Source: an uncultured Ruminococcus sp.
Lineage (GTDB): Bacteria; Bacillota; Clostridia; Oscillospirales; Acutalibacteraceae
Assembly (NCBI GenBank): GCA_934476515.1
Contig: CAKSNZ010000003.1
Coordinates: 62,001-126,000 of the forward strand
Direction of reading: 5' to 3'
DNA: 64,000 nucleotides
Position numbers and translations under genes: made by a program. The notes under the pieces are model-generated. The model was not told where the DNA came from. It saw only the letters and a list, made by a program, of their open reading frames with translations, and made no database searches. Shown piece by piece: positions 54,774 to 64,000 of this stretch. Positions within the stretch are counted from its first letter, which is position 1; each line of letters opens with the position of its first letter.

Positions 54774-55694
54774 ATGGGACTATTTAAAAAGATTAAAGAA
54801 GGTCTTAAAAAAACAAGAGATAGTGTTGTAAGTCAAATTGACTCAATGCTAAAGTCTTTTACAAAGATTGATGAAGAACTTTTTGAGGAACTAACTGAAC
54901 TACTAGTAATGGGTGATGTTGGTATTCAAACAGCAGAACAGATTACCGATGAATTAAGAGTCAAAGTTAAAAAAGAAGGTATCAAAGACCCTAAAGAAAT
55001 CACACAACTTCTACAAGAAGTAGTTGCAGATATGCTTAGAGGTGATGAAGAACTAAAGATTTCTACAAAGCCATCTATTATCCTTGTAATCGGTGTTAAC
55101 GGTGTAGGTAAAACTACTACTATCGGTAAACTTGCTAATAACCTAAAGAAACAAGGCAAGAGTGTTCTACTTGCAGCAGCGGATACATTTAGAGCAGCAG
55201 CTATTGAACAGTTAGAGATTTGGGCTGACAGAAGTGGTTGTGATATTGTTAAGCAGAATGAAGGTTCTGACCCTGCAGCAGTTATCTACGATGCTATTTC
55301 AGCAGCAAAAGCAAGAAACACAGATGTAATTATTTGTGATACTGCAGGTCGTTTACACAACAAAAAGCACCTTATGGATGAACTTGCAAAAATCGGTAGA
55401 GTTATCGACAGAGAACTTCCTGATGCAGATAAAGAGTACCTACTTGTACTAGACGCAACAACAGGTCAGAATGCTGTTAATCAGGCTGAACAGTTTAGTA
55501 AAGCAACAGGCATTACTGGTATTGTTCTTACAAAGCTTGACGGTACTGCTAAGGGTGGTGTAGTTCTTGCAATTAAGAACGGCCTAGGTATTCCGGTTAA
55601 GTATATTGGTGTTGGTGAACAGATTGATGACCTACAAGAATTTGTTCCGGAAGATTTTGCAAAAGCACTGTTTGATTTTGGTGATAAAGAATGA
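54774..55694 (+). CDS. ftsY: Signal recognition particle receptor FtsY
   Basis: FtsY docks ribosome-SRP complexes at the membrane. The 306 aa have a short N-terminal basic region without the long acidic A domain, then the NG domain: GVNGVGKTTTIGKLANNL, AADTFRAAAIEQLE, CDTAGRLHNKKHLMDEL, TKLDGTAKGGV and the terminal GVGEQIDDLQEF. GGTGG precedes the ATG. It follows smc by 17 bases. Confidence 0.98.
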   Translation: MGLFKKIKEGLKKTRDSVVSQIDSMLKSFTKIDEELFEELTELLVMGDVGIQTAEQITDELRVKVKKEGIKDPKEITQLLQEVVADMLRGDEELKISTKPSIILVIGVNGVGKTTTIGKLANNLKKQGKSVLLAAADTFRAAAIEQLEIWADRSGCDIVKQNEGSDPAAVIYDAISAAKARNTDVIICDTAGRLHNKKHLMDELAKIGRVIDRELPDADKEYLLVLDATTGQNAVNQAEQFSKATGITGIVLTKLDGTAKGGVVLAIKNGLGIPVKYIGVGEQIDDLQEFVPEDFAKALFDFGDKE

Positions 55695-56284
55695 GAAAGT
55701 TTTTAATTGCATCTAATAATGCACACAAAGTTGTAGAACTAAACCGAATTCTAAATCCACTGGGTATTCACGCAGTTACTGCTAAGGAATGTAACATTGA
55801 CCTAGGTGATGTTGAGGAAACAGGCACTACATTTGCCGAAAATGCTAAAATTAAAGCTATGTCAGCTTTTGAAAAGTCAGGTATGCCTTCAGTAGCCGAT
55901 GACTCAGGTTTGATGATTGATGCATTAGATGGCAGACCGGGTGTATATTCAGCCAGATATGCCGGTGAAAATGCAACTGATGAAGATAGATATAATAAAG
56001 TCCTAGAAGAAATGAAAGATGTACCGAAAGACAAGCGTACTGCAAGATTTGTTTCAAGTATTTGTTGTATTCTTGAAGATGGTACAGTTATTACAGCAGA
56101 GGGCTATAGTGAAGGTAAAATTGCATATGAACCTCACGGTACAGAGGGATTTGGTTATGATCCAATTTTCATTACTGATAGTGGCAAGTCTTTTGCAGAA
56201 CTAACTTCCGAAGAAAAGGATGCTATCAGTCACAGAGGTAATGCACTAAGAATATTAAGAGAAAAGTTGTTAAAATATATTTAA
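55691..56284 (+). CDS. rdgB: XTP/dITP diphosphatase (RdgB/HAM1 family)
   Basis: The enzyme removes deaminated purine triphosphates (XTP, ITP). The 197 aa show LIASNNAHKVVELNRIL, the FAENAKIKA segment, VADDSGLMIDALDGRPGVYSARYAG and GTEGFGYDPIFI, then FAELTSEEKDAISHRGNAL. It overlaps ftsY by 4 bases (ATGA). Confidence 0.96.
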   Translation: MRKFLIASNNAHKVVELNRILNPLGIHAVTAKECNIDLGDVEETGTTFAENAKIKAMSAFEKSGMPSVADDSGLMIDALDGRPGVYSARYAGENATDEDRYNKVLEEMKDVPKDKRTARFVSSICCILEDGTVITAEGYSEGKIAYEPHGTEGFGYDPIFITDSGKSFAELTSEEKDAISHRGNALRILREKLLKYI

Positions 56285-56293
56285 GGAGTAATT

Positions 56294-56596
56294 ATGCTAA
56301 CAAGTAAACAGAGAGCATACCTAAGAGGTATTGCAAATTCGATTGATACAATTTTAATGGTTGGTAAAGGCAGTATCACAGACCAAGTTGTTAAACAGGC
56401 TGAAGATGCACTTTATGCAAGAGAAATTATTAAGGGTAAGGTTCTTGAAAATTGTGAAATCAATTCAAGACAAGTTGCTGATATTTTATCAGAAAAACTT
56501 GATTGTGATGTAGTACAGGTTATCGGTTCAAAATTTGTTCTATACAAGCCTAACCCTGATGAACCTGTAATCAAACTACCAAGAGCAAATAAGTAA
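56294..56596 (+). CDS. yhbY: YhbY-type CRM domain RNA-binding protein
   Basis: The 100-aa protein is a single CRM domain: LTSKQRAYLRGIANSIDTILMVGKG, IKGKVLENCEIN and VQVIGSKFVLYKP. Family members bind pre-50S particles. AAGGAG precedes the ATG, and nadD starts at a TAATG overlap. The placement just before nadD is common in Firmicutes. Confidence 0.94.
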   Translation: MLTSKQRAYLRGIANSIDTILMVGKGSITDQVVKQAEDALYAREIIKGKVLENCEINSRQVADILSEKLDCDVVQVIGSKFVLYKPNPDEPVIKLPRANK

Positions 56597-57195
56597 TGAA
56601 TATTGCTATTTTTGGTGGTGCATTTAACCCAATTCACAAAGCTCATACAACTCTTGCAGAAAATGTTTTAAAGGAATGTAATGTAGAAAAGGTTATTTTT
56701 ATACCGACTTTCATCAGTCCACATAAAAGTATGCAATATGCAGTTCCTTTTGAACACAGAGTGAATATGTGTAAAATAGCTACTAAAGATAATGATAATT
56801 TTATTGTTTCAACTTTAGAAGAAAATTTCAAAGGCAAAAGTTACACATACAGAACCCTTGAAGAACTAAAAAAACTTTATCCTAATGATAATTTATTTTT
56901 AGTTACAGGTGCTGATATGTACTTAACTTTTTTACAATGGAAAAATCCTGATGAAATTTTCAGCTTAGCTACACTGATTACTTGCCCAAGAGATGATGGT
57001 GACTATAATTCTTTAGTAGAATATTCAAAAGTCTTGGAACAGCATAATGGCAAGTCAATAATTCTGAAAGAACCTATTATGGAACTTTCTTCAACCATTG
57101 TAAGAGATGATGTGAATGAGGCTTTTCAAAGAGATTTAATTGATAAGAATGTATTTGAATATATTAGAAATAATCAATTATATGGGGTGAAGTAA
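56596..57195 (+). CDS. nadD: Nicotinate-nucleotide adenylyltransferase
   Basis: NadD adenylylates nicotinate mononucleotide in NAD synthesis. The 199 aa carry the nucleotidyltransferase motif IFGGAFNPIHKAH and the C-terminal ELSSTIVRDDV (SxTxxR-type) motif; FIPTFISPHKS is typical. Its ATG overlaps the yhbY stop by one base, and yqeK begins the same way at its own stop. Confidence 0.96.
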   Translation: MNIAIFGGAFNPIHKAHTTLAENVLKECNVEKVIFIPTFISPHKSMQYAVPFEHRVNMCKIATKDNDNFIVSTLEENFKGKSYTYRTLEELKKLYPNDNLFLVTGADMYLTFLQWKNPDEIFSLATLITCPRDDGDYNSLVEYSKVLEQHNGKSIILKEPIMELSSTIVRDDVNEAFQRDLIDKNVFEYIRNNQLYGVK

Positions 57196-57761
57196 TGAGT
57201 ATTGAGTCTTATAAGAAGATAATCAAAGGCAGAATGGGAGAAAAAAGATATATTCATTCTGTAAATGTTGCAAAACAAGCTCAAAAACTTGCGAAAATTT
57301 ATGGTTGTGATGAAGAGAAAGCAATGACTGCCGGTATCCTTCATGATGTAACAAAAGAAACACCTTTTGATGAACAGTTGAAAATTATAACTGAGGGTGG
57401 TATAATTTTGGATGAGATTGAAAAATCAAGTCAAAAATTGTGGCATCCAATTTCAGGTTCGGTATATATTCAGAAATATTTAGATATTAATGATGCTGAT
57501 ATTATCAATGCTATTAGATTTCATACTACCGGTAGAAGTAATATGTCTTTGCTTGAGAAAATTATTTTTGTAGCTGACTTTACCGGTGATGAAAGAAATT
57601 ATGATGGTGTTGATATTATGAGAGAAAAGGCTTTAAGAAGTCTTGAAGAAGCTATGATTTATGGCTTACAGTTTACTATACAAGATCTCTCAAGCAGAGC
57701 ATTGACAATTCACCCTAATGCTTTGTCTTGTTATAATGAATTAATTTTAAAGGATGAATAA
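57195..57761 (+). CDS. yqeK: HD-domain phosphohydrolase YqeK
   Basis: The 188-aa HD protein has the metal motif GILHDVTKE, an upstream His in RYIHSVNVA, and HTTGRSNMSLLEKIIFVADF. Family members hydrolyse symmetrical dinucleoside tetraphosphates (Ap4A). The nadD-yqeK-rsfS order is conserved in Firmicutes and supports the name. Confidence 0.93.
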   Translation: MSIESYKKIIKGRMGEKRYIHSVNVAKQAQKLAKIYGCDEEKAMTAGILHDVTKETPFDEQLKIITEGGIILDEIEKSSQKLWHPISGSVYIQKYLDINDADIINAIRFHTTGRSNMSLLEKIIFVADFTGDERNYDGVDIMREKALRSLEEAMIYGLQFTIQDLSSRALTIHPNALSCYNELILKDE

Positions 57762-57762
57762 A

Positions 57763-58113
57763 ATGGATACAAAAGAACAGGCACATTTAATTGCCAAAGC
57801 ACTTTCAAGCAAAAAAGGACTAGATGTGGAAGTTATCAAAATTTCTGATGTTTCAGTTCTTGCTGATTATATTGTAATTGCAACCGGTACTAGTTCAACT
57901 CATGTAAAAGCTCTGGCTGATGAGGTTGAATATCAGCTTGACGAAGCAGGTTTTTCTGTAAGTCATGTTGAGGGTCACCGTGGTAACGGTTGGATTTTAC
58001 TTGATTATATTGATATTATCGTTCATGTATTTGATGACAAGTCCCGTGAATACTACAACCTTGAAAGATTGTGGGAAGACGGTACTGTTGTTAAGTTTGA
58101 CGATGTAGATTAA
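57763..58113 (+). CDS. rsfS: Ribosomal silencing factor RsfS
   Basis: RsfS binds L14 and blocks subunit joining in slow growth. The 116 aa have [33 protein letters not shown] and [29 protein letters not shown], the family core. ATG 57763 lies 8 bases after AAGGA; an ATG at 57754 overlaps the site and is rejected. Confidence 0.95.
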   Translation: MDTKEQAHLIAKALSSKKGLDVEVIKISDVSVLADYIVIATGTSSTHVKALADEVEYQLDEAGFSVSHVEGHRGNGWILLDYIDIIVHVFDDKSREYYNLERLWEDGTVVKFDDVD

Positions 58114-58126
58114 TGGAGGAATACAG

Positions 58127-60541
58127 TTGAAGTACAATCATTTGGTAGTAGAGCCTAAGTGGCAAAAAGCATGGGAAGAAAAGGGTTGTTTCCATGCAGA
58201 AGAAAATAGCGACAAAAAGAAATTCTATGCATTAATTGAATTTCCTTATCCATCAGGACAAGGTCTTCATGTTGGTCATCCACGACCATATACTGCACTT
58301 GATGTTGTTTCCAGAAAGAGAAGATTACAGGGATATAATGTACTATATCCAATCGGTTGGGATGCTTTTGGTCTTCCAACAGAAAACTATGCTATTAAGA
58401 ACCACATTCACCCTGAAATCGTAACAAAAAATAATGTTGCAAGATTTAAAAAGCAAATTCAGTCACTTGGTATTTCTTTTGACTGGAGTCGTGAGATCAA
58501 TACAACCGATCCTGAATATTATAAATGGACTCAGTGGATTTTCCTACAGCTATTTAAGCATGGTTTAGCTTATAAGAAAGAAATGGCAGTTAACTGGTGT
58601 ACTTCTTGTAAGTGTGTTCTTGCTAATGAAGAAGTAGTAAATGGCGTTTGTGAGCGTTGTGGCAGTGAAGTTGTAAGAAAAGTTAAGTCACAGTGGATGC
58701 TAAAGATTACAGAATATGCCGATAGACTTATTAAGGACCTTGATTTAGTTGATTATCCTGACAGAGTTAAGGCTCAGCAGAAGAACTGGATTGGCAAGTC
58801 AACAGGTGCTGAAGTGGATTTCAACACAACTGAGGGCGATAAACTAACAGTTTACACAACAAGATGTGATACACTATTTGGTGCTACATATATGGTTATT
58901 TCACCTGAACATCCTTGTATTGAAAAGTGGAATGACAAGATTAAGAACATTGAAGATGTTAAGGCTTATCAGGCAGAGGCTGCTAAGAAGTCTGACTTTG
59001 AAAGAACAGAATTAGTTAAGGAAAAAACAGGTGTTATGCTTGACGGTGTTAAAGCTATCAACCCTGTAAACGGTAAGGAAATTCCTATTTTCGTTTCTGA
59101 CTATGTTCTGGTTTCTTACGGTACAGGTGCTATTATGGCTGTTCCTGCTCATGATACTCGTGACTGGGAATTTGCAAAGAAATTTAACCTACCTATCATC
59201 GAAGTTGTTAAGGGTGGCGAAGATGTACAGAAAGAAGCATTTACAGACTGTGCAACAGGTGTAATGGTTAATTCTGATTTCTTAACAGGATTAACAGTAG
59301 AAGAAGCTAAGAAAAAGATGATTTCTTGGTTGGAAGAAAACAAAGTAGGTAGAGCAAAGACTAACTATAAACTAAGAGACTGGGTATTCTCTCGTCAGAG
59401 ATATTGGGGTGAACCAATTCCTATCGTTCATTGTGATAAGTGTGGTTATGTTCCGATTCCTGAAAGTGAACTACCACTAAGATTACCTATGGTTGATTCA
59501 TATGAACCAACAGATACAGGTGAATCACCTCTATCTAAGATGACTGATTGGGTAGAAACAACTTGTCCTTGTTGTGGTGGTAAGGCTCATAGAGAAACTG
59601 ATACAATGCCTCAGTGGGCAGGTTCATCATGGTATTTCCTAAGATATATGGACCCACACAATAAGGAAGCATTAGCAAGTAAAGAAGCACTTAACTACTG
59701 GTCACCTGTTGATTGGTACAACGGTGGTATGGAACATACAACACTTCACTTATTATACAGCCGTTTCTGGCATAAGTTCCTATATGATATTGGTGTAGTA
59801 CCTACTCCTGAACCATATGCTAAGAGAACAAGCCATGGTATGATTCTTGGTGAAAACGGCGAAAAGATGAGTAAGTCCAGAGGTAATGTTGTTAACCCTG
59901 ATGATATTGTACAGCAGTATGGTGCTGATACTATGCGTCTATATGAAATGTTCATTGGTGACTTTGAAAAGGCTGCACCTTGGAATGACAAGGGCATTAA
60001 GGGTTGTAGAAGATTTGTAGAAAGATACTATAACCTACAAGAAAAGCTAGTTGACGGTGATGAAGTTCGTCCTGAACTGGAATGTTCAATTCATAAGACA
60101 ATCAAGAAAGTATCCGAAGATATTGAAAATATTAAGTTCAATACGGCTATTGCATCATTAATGGCACTTATGAATGACATTAATGCAGTTGGTTCAATCA
60201 ATAAGAAAGAATATGCAATTTTCTCAATTCTATTAAATCCATTTGCTCCTCATGTAACAGAAGAAATTTGGTCAACTTGTAATTTAGGTGACGGTATGGT
60301 TGTTGATCAGCCTTGGCCTGAATATGATGAAAGCAAGTGCAAAGCAAATGAAATTGAAATTGCTGTTCAGGTTAATGGCAAGATTAAGACTAAGCTTATG
60401 ATTCCTGCAGAAGCAGAACAGGCTGAAGTTATTGCCCTTGCAAAGGCTGATGAAAATGTAAAGAAGTCAGTTGAAGGTATGAATATTATTAAGGAAATTT
60501 ATGTTAAGGGAAGACTTGTTAACATAGTTGTTAAGCCTTAA
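58127..60541 (+). CDS. leuS: Leucine--tRNA ligase, TTG start
   Basis: LeuRS charges tRNA-Leu. The 804 aa carry the HIGH-like [14 protein letters not shown], a CP1 editing domain ([31 protein letters not shown]), zinc Cys pairs (CDKCGY, CPCCGG), KMSKSRGN near residue 585 and the anticodon domain. The start is TTG 58127, 6 bases after GGAGGA; no ATG fits the N-terminus. No T-box precedes it, only a 13-base gap after rsfS. Confidence 0.97.
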   Translation: MKYNHLVVEPKWQKAWEEKGCFHAEENSDKKKFYALIEFPYPSGQGLHVGHPRPYTALDVVSRKRRLQGYNVLYPIGWDAFGLPTENYAIKNHIHPEIVTKNNVARFKKQIQSLGISFDWSREINTTDPEYYKWTQWIFLQLFKHGLAYKKEMAVNWCTSCKCVLANEEVVNGVCERCGSEVVRKVKSQWMLKITEYADRLIKDLDLVDYPDRVKAQQKNWIGKSTGAEVDFNTTEGDKLTVYTTRCDTLFGATYMVISPEHPCIEKWNDKIKNIEDVKAYQAEAAKKSDFERTELVKEKTGVMLDGVKAINPVNGKEIPIFVSDYVLVSYGTGAIMAVPAHDTRDWEFAKKFNLPIIEVVKGGEDVQKEAFTDCATGVMVNSDFLTGLTVEEAKKKMISWLEENKVGRAKTNYKLRDWVFSRQRYWGEPIPIVHCDKCGYVPIPESELPLRLPMVDSYEPTDTGESPLSKMTDWVETTCPCCGGKAHRETDTMPQWAGSSWYFLRYMDPHNKEALASKEALNYWSPVDWYNGGMEHTTLHLLYSRFWHKFLYDIGVVPTPEPYAKRTSHGMILGENGEKMSKSRGNVVNPDDIVQQYGADTMRLYEMFIGDFEKAAPWNDKGIKGCRRFVERYYNLQEKLVDGDEVRPELECSIHKTIKKVSEDIENIKFNTAIASLMALMNDINAVGSINKKEYAIFSILLNPFAPHVTEEIWSTCNLGDGMVVDQPWPEYDESKCKANEIEIAVQVNGKIKTKLMIPAEAEQAEVIALAKADENVKKSVEGMNIIKEIYVKGRLVNIVVKP

Positions 60542-60573
60542 AATACAATTTTCAACAAAAATTTATATTTTAC

Positions 60574-60603
60574 TTGACAATCTTTAGGTTTTTGTAGTAT
60601 AAT
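60574..60603 (+). promoter_or_regulatory. Sigma-A type promoter of rpsU
   Basis: TTGACA (60574-60579), an 18-base spacer and TATAAT (60598-60603) lie 59 bases before rpsU. Confidence 0.8.
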
Positions 60604-60662
60604 CATTTATGCAATTAAGCAAAATTACCCATGCCAAGTGGCAGATGGGAGGGAAATATACA

Positions 60663-60839
60663 ATGGCAGAAGTTAGATTAAAAGACAATGAATCTCTTGA
60701 AAGCGCACTAAGAAGATTTAAGAAGCAGTGTGCTAGAGCTGGCGTTATTGCTGAAGTTCGTAAGAGAGAAGCTTACGAGAAGCCTTCCGTTAAGCGTAAA
60801 AAGAAATCTGAAGCAGCTCGTAAGAGAAAGTATAAGTAA
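60663..60839 (+). CDS. rpsU: 30S ribosomal protein S21
   Basis: The 58-aa basic protein has the S21 core [20 protein letters not shown] and the Lys/Arg-rich end [19 protein letters not shown]. It is a small-subunit protein near the mRNA exit region. ATG 60663 follows GGGAGGG by about 11 bases. An upstream in-frame ATG at 60609 begins at the expected transcription start and is unlikely. It is monocistronic with its own terminator. Confidence 0.97.
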   Translation: MAEVRLKDNESLESALRRFKKQCARAGVIAEVRKREAYEKPSVKRKKKSEAARKRKYK

Positions 60840-60854
60840 TAATGCTTATGAAAA

Positions 60855-60886
60855 ACGGACAGTAATATTTTACTGTCCGTATTTTG
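60855..60886 (+). terminator. Rho-independent terminator after rpsU
   Basis: An 11-bp perfect stem (60855-60865 with 60870-60880), 4-base loop and T-rich tail lie before aroQ. Confidence 0.85.
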
Positions 60887-60907
60887 TTATCCAGAAAGGT
60901 TTTTACT

Positions 60908-61342
60908 ATGAAGAAAATTTTAGTAATGCTAGGTCCAAACCTAAATATGGTTGGCACAAGAGAAAAAAATATTTACGGTGAAGAAAATGCCGATACTATA
61001 AATCAAGATATTAAGTCATTTGCAAAGAATGCCGGTTTTGAATGTGATATTTTTCAGTCAAACCATGAGGGTGACTTAATTGATAAAATTCATAGCACTT
61101 TAGGTGTATATGATGGTGTTGTGCTAAATGCCGGTGCTTTAACTCATTATAGTTACGCATTAAGAGATGCTATTGCCTCTGTGACTGCTGTACCGTTTAT
61201 TGAGGTTCATATGTCTAATGTACATAAAAGAGAAGAATTTCGCCATAAGTCAGTTATCTCAGCAGTATGTGCCGGAGTAATTTGTGGCTTTGGTAAAGAC
61301 AGCTACAGACTTGGTATTGAAGCATTAAAAGGATTGATTTAA
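60908..61342 (+). CDS. aroQ: Type II 3-dehydroquinate dehydratase
   Basis: The enzyme dehydrates 3-dehydroquinate in the shikimate pathway. The 144 aa have LGPNLNMVGTREKNIYG with the catalytic Tyr near the end, FQSNHEGDLIDKIH, LNAGALTHYSYALRDAI, and EVHMSNVHKREEFRHKSV with the catalytic His. ATG 60908 follows GAAAGG. An upstream in-frame ATG at 60884 lies next to the terminator and is rejected. The next gene starts directly at the stop. Confidence 0.95.
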   Translation: MKKILVMLGPNLNMVGTREKNIYGEENADTINQDIKSFAKNAGFECDIFQSNHEGDLIDKIHSTLGVYDGVVLNAGALTHYSYALRDAIASVTAVPFIEVHMSNVHKREEFRHKSVISAVCAGVICGFGKDSYRLGIEALKGLI

Positions 61343-62413
61343 TTGGATATTTACAAGAATAGAATAAATAATATCAAATCAAAAATTACAAATGGTGCTT
61401 TCTTAGTAACAAATGATAAGAATATTTATTACTTTACAGGACTTTGGGACAGTAATGGATATTTACTTATCACTAAAGAAAATGCCTATCTTTTTGTTGA
61501 TTTCCGTTATGGTGAAGTGGCTGAGAAAACTGTAAATTCAGCGGATGTTATTGTTTTTAATAAACTTTTTGATGAACTTAATAATGTTCTAAAAAATGAT
61601 AATGTTACTAAACTTTATGTTGAAACAAATGTACTGACTATGGAACAGTACAAAACATATAGCGATAAGCTAAATGTTACTTTGTCAGAAGAAAATACTC
61701 TTGACAAAATTATTCTTGACCTAAGAATTGTTAAAGATAGCTATGAACTACAGTTAATGCAAAAGGCTCAAGATATTACAGAAGAAGCTTTTAACAAAAT
61801 TGTACCACTTATAAAAGAAGGTACAACAGAAAGAACTTTATCTGTAGAATTGGAATATCAGATGAAACTATTAGGTGCAGAAAGTGTATCTTTTGATTTA
61901 ATCACTATTACAGGCAAGAAAACTTCTTTACCTCATGGTGTGCCTAGTAATGATATAATCAAAAATGGTGACTTTGTTACTTTTGATATTGGTGCAACAT
62001 ACAAGGGCTATCATAGTGATATGACAAGAACCGTTGCAGTAGGCAGTGTTACCGATAAAATGAAAGAAGTTTATAACATTGTGCTAGATGCCCACAAAAT
62101 GGCAATGGCAAGTGTTAAGCCCGGTATGAAGTGTTTTGATATTGACAAGATTGCTCGTGACTATATTTATTCTAAAGGCTATGAAGGTTGTTTTGGTCAT
62201 GCAACAGGTCATGGTGTAGGTCTTGATATTCACGAATACCCAACAGTAAGTCCAAGATGTGACACTGTCCTAAAAGAAGGTATGATTGTCACTATTGAAC
62301 CGGGTATATACATAAAAGATAATTTTGGTGTTAGAATAGAAGATACCGTAATTGTTACAGAGAATGGTTACAAAAGTTTTGCAACCCTCCCAAAAGAATT
62401 AACAATTCTGTAA
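61343..62413 (+). CDS. M24 family aminopeptidase (Xaa-Pro peptidase), TTG start
   Basis: The 356-aa enzyme has a creatinase-type N-domain and an M24 pita-bread domain. Metal ligands are visible in TFDIGATYKGYHSDMTRTV (two Asp), FGHATGHGVGLDIHE (His), and IEPGIYI and RIEDTVIV (two Glu). It likely cleaves X-Pro peptides. TTG 61343, immediately after the aroQ stop and 9 bases after AAGGA, is the start. Position just before efp is common in Firmicutes. Confidence 0.93.
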   Translation: MDIYKNRINNIKSKITNGAFLVTNDKNIYYFTGLWDSNGYLLITKENAYLFVDFRYGEVAEKTVNSADVIVFNKLFDELNNVLKNDNVTKLYVETNVLTMEQYKTYSDKLNVTLSEENTLDKIILDLRIVKDSYELQLMQKAQDITEEAFNKIVPLIKEGTTERTLSVELEYQMKLLGAESVSFDLITITGKKTSLPHGVPSNDIIKNGDFVTFDIGATYKGYHSDMTRTVAVGSVTDKMKEVYNIVLDAHKMAMASVKPGMKCFDIDKIARDYIYSKGYEGCFGHATGHGVGLDIHEYPTVSPRCDTVLKEGMIVTIEPGIYIKDNFGVRIEDTVIVTENGYKSFATLPKELTIL

Positions 62414-62420
62414 AAAGAGG

Positions 62421-62449
62421 TTGCTTTTTATTCCATTTGTATGTATAAT
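62421..62449 (+). promoter_or_regulatory. Sigma-A type promoter of efp
   Basis: TTGCTT (62421-62426), a 17-base spacer and TATAAT (62444-62449) lie 56 bases before efp. A small hairpin (TGCGA 62465-62469 with TCGCA 62474-62478) is in the leader. Confidence 0.65.
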
Positions 62450-62505
62450 ATTAATGATAAATTGTGCGAGTAGTCGCATTTTATAAAATTTAAGGAGGAT
62501 TACCA

Positions 62506-63063
62506 ATGATTTCAGCAGGTGATTTTAGAAATGGTGTTACTTTTGAACTTGACGGACAGGTAGTTCAGGTTATTGAATTCCAGCATGTTAAGCCAGGTAA
62601 AGGTGCAGCATTCGTTAGAACAAAGTATAAAAATGTTATTACAGGTGCAGTAGTTGAAAAGTCTTTCAACCCAAATGATAAGTACCCAACAGCATTTATC
62701 GAAAGAAAAGATATGGAATATAGCTACGAAGACGGTGGCCTATATTACTTTATGGATACAGAAACATGGGAACAGATTCCTATTAGTGCTGACATCCTAG
62801 GCGACTCATTTAAGTTCGTTAAAGAAAATATGGTATGTAAGATTCTTTCTTACAAGGGCAATGTATTCGGTGTTGAACCACCTAACTTTGTTGAACTAAA
62901 GGTTACAAAGACTGATCCCGGTTTCAAGGGCGATACAGCTACAAATGCTACTAAGCCAGCTACACTTGAAACAGGTGCAGAAATTAAAGTACCACTATTC
63001 ATTGACGAAGGCGAAGTTATCCAGATCGATACAAGAACTGGCGAATATATGGGTAGAGCATAA
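62506..63063 (+). CDS. efp: Elongation factor P
   Basis: EF-P relieves ribosome stalling at proline runs. The 185 aa show the N-domain [18 protein letters not shown] with the loop lysine at the modification site, [11 protein letters not shown], and the C-terminal [30 protein letters not shown] precedes the ATG. Its stop overlaps the next start (TAATG). Confidence 0.98.
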   Translation: MISAGDFRNGVTFELDGQVVQVIEFQHVKPGKGAAFVRTKYKNVITGAVVEKSFNPNDKYPTAFIERKDMEYSYEDGGLYYFMDTETWEQIPISADILGDSFKFVKENMVCKILSYKGNVFGVEPPNFVELKVTKTDPGFKGDTATNATKPATLETGAEIKVPLFIDEGEVIQIDTRTGEYMGRA

Positions 63064-63533
63064 TGAACCTATCAGCAAGAATTTCCTATATTAAGGGATT
63101 GGCAGAAGGTCTAAACCTAGACGAAAACAAGGACGAAGTAAAGGTTCTTAATGAAATTATTGATTTCCTTGGTCAGTTAGCTGACGAAGTAGAAGAACTT
63201 GAAGAATGTTATGATGAATCAGTTGATATTGTTGATACACTTAACGACGATTTATCAATGCTTGAAGATGTAGTCTATGGTGACGATGATGAAGACCTAG
63301 ATAAGTTCTCTTGTTCAACAGGTTGCAAGGGCTGTTGTACTTCACAGGATAATGATTCTTCTGATGAAGCTGATGTACCTATGTACGAAGTAACTTGTCC
63401 TCAGTGCAACAAGAAAATTGCAGTTTCAGAAAATCAACTTCTAACAGGCGAAGTTGAATGTCCTGATTGTGATGCTATTCTTGAATTTGATTTAGACGGT
63501 ATTGCTAATGACGAGGAAGAACAGGGATCTTAA
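63063..63533 (+). CDS. CD1247-like protein with zinc ribbon
   Basis: The 156-aa protein has an N-terminal helical domain (SARISYIKGLAEGLNLDENKDEVK) found in clostridial proteins named after CD1247. An acidic segment, a Cys cluster (CSTGCKGCC) and a C-terminal zinc ribbon (CPQCNKKI and CPDCDAIL) follow. No function is known. The coupling to efp (one-base overlap) is common in this group. It ends at a terminator. Confidence 0.85.
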   Translation: MNLSARISYIKGLAEGLNLDENKDEVKVLNEIIDFLGQLADEVEELEECYDESVDIVDTLNDDLSMLEDVVYGDDDEDLDKFSCSTGCKGCCTSQDNDSSDEADVPMYEVTCPQCNKKIAVSENQLLTGEVECPDCDAILEFDLDGIANDEEEQGS

Positions 63534-63552
63534 GTTCTAATTTAACAATTTT

Positions 63553-63588
63553 ACACTCCTGGGATAATATATCTCAGGGGTGTTTTTT
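63553..63588 (+). terminator. Rho-independent terminator after the CD1247-like gene
   Basis: A stem of about 12 bp with G-T pairs (63553-63564 with 63572-63583) is followed by seven T. The 3' arm also contains AGGGGTG, which could be a ribosome site for yunB. Confidence 0.8.
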
Positions 63589-64000
63589 TGCTTATTAAGA
63601 AAATTAAGAAGAAAAGAAAATTTATGAAGTTTATTGTAATTTTCATTGCAATATGTATTTTATTAACTATTGCGTTTGAAAGCTATATGAAACCACTGCA
63701 AGACAAAATTATGGAAAATGAAGCCAGAGGCCTTGTAGAAGAAAGAGTATCAAAAATTGCTGATGATGTAATTTCTAACAGTGATTACGATTACGATAAA
63801 TTACTTGTAAAAAAAGAAAACAAAACCGGTGGAATAGTATCCCTAAGTGTAAATACACCGGCAGTTAATAAAATTCAAAATGAATTTTCTGATGTGTTCC
63901 AGAATAAAATGGATGACCTTAACACTCAGTATTTTTCAGTACCTTTAGGTGACTTAACAAACCTTACTATGCTATCAAGTTTAGGACCTAGGATAAAATT
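63588..64000 (+). CDS. yunB: Sporulation protein YunB, N-terminal part (truncated by window edge)
   Basis: About 137 residues are visible; the gene runs off the end. A basic N-terminus (LIKKIKKKRKFMKF), one membrane helix (IVIFIAICILLTIAF), and the family motif VPLGDLTNLTMLSSLGPRI are seen. YunB is needed for spore formation in Bacillus; its biochemistry is unknown. TTG 63588 lies 6 bases after AGGGGTG; the first ATG is 63624 with a weak AAGAAG site. The start is uncertain, the family assignment good. Confidence 0.82.
   Translation, partial: MLIKKIKKKRKFMKFIVIFIAICILLTIAFESYMKPLQDKIMENEARGLVEERVSKIADDVISNSDYDYDKLLVKKENKTGGIVSLSVNTPAVNKIQNEFSDVFQNKMDDLNTQYFSVPLGDLTNLTMLSSLGPRIK

Noticed and set aside
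58100..58140. T-box riboswitch before leuS
   Set aside because: Only 13 bases separate rsfS and leuS, with no leader structure possible.
1..64000. CRISPR arrays, insertion sequences, prophage genes, tRNA genes
   Set aside because: I looked for direct repeats with spacers, transposase motifs, integrases and tRNA-like cloverleaves by eye and saw none.

Overview
The window is a dense, low-GC chromosomal stretch from an endospore-forming Firmicute of the Clostridia. It is most likely a relative of the Oscillospiraceae/Ruminococcaceae, though no species is claimed. The support is a low G+C content, strong GGAGG ribosome-binding sites, TTGACA-N17-TATAAT promoters, a PolC plus DnaE replicase pair, HisZ-type histidine synthesis, and sporulation genes scattered through core operons (sigE, spoIIGA, spo0A, spoIVB, ylmC/ymxH, a SleB-type hydrolase, yunB). 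I see no insertion sequence, prophage, CRISPR array or tRNA gene.

Layout. 1-4.9 kb: xseA end, dnaE, pfkA. 5-7.2 kb: an acidic MORN-repeat protein and a small lipoprotein. 7.2-11.2 kb: sigE-spoIIGA on the minus strand, a 31-aa DUF3789-like gene, degV, a YlmC/YmxH protein and a SleB-like hydrolase. 11.3-19.7 kb: rpsB-tsf, then pyrH-frr-uppS-cdsA-dxr-rseP-ispG (translation, isoprenoid and lipid precursors). 19.7-25.3 kb: polC and an AI-2E family transporter. 25.3-28.2 kb: a partial histidine operon, hisZ-hisG-hisA-hisI. 28.2-30.2 kb: spo0A and spoIVB on the minus strand. 30.3-35.4 kb: a P-type ATPase, cca and malic enzyme. 35.4-36.4 kb: RNase P RNA and an XRE regulator. 36.4-41.7 kb: murD, a GNAT-like gene, a methionine gamma-lyase family gene, an MmcQ/YjbR gene, tadA and a CPBP protease. 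41.7-43.1 kb: attenuated infC-rpmI-rplT. 43.1-60.5 kb: a long run of mostly overlapping genes, trmH-like, dprA, topA, trmFO, plsX, rnc, radical SAM, smc, ftsY, rdgB, yhbY, nadD, yqeK, rsfS, leuS. 60.6-64 kb: rpsU, aroQ, a proline peptidase, efp, a CD1247-like gene and the start of yunB.

Most of the window is housekeeping, and I found no convincing novel multi-gene system. The most interesting signals concern gene expression. A radical SAM gene has no canonical start in front of its iron-sulphur motif and appears to begin at an AUU that overlaps the rnc stop codon. infC begins at AUC behind a terminator-bearing leader, and rseP has its Shine-Dalgarno placed for an AUU rather than for its TTG. 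The spoIIG promoter keeps the unusually long spacer known from Bacillus. Spo0A and SpoIIGA carry substitutions at key active-site positions. Start sites were chosen by eye from Shine-Dalgarno spacing, and family names come from motif recognition, not from database searches.
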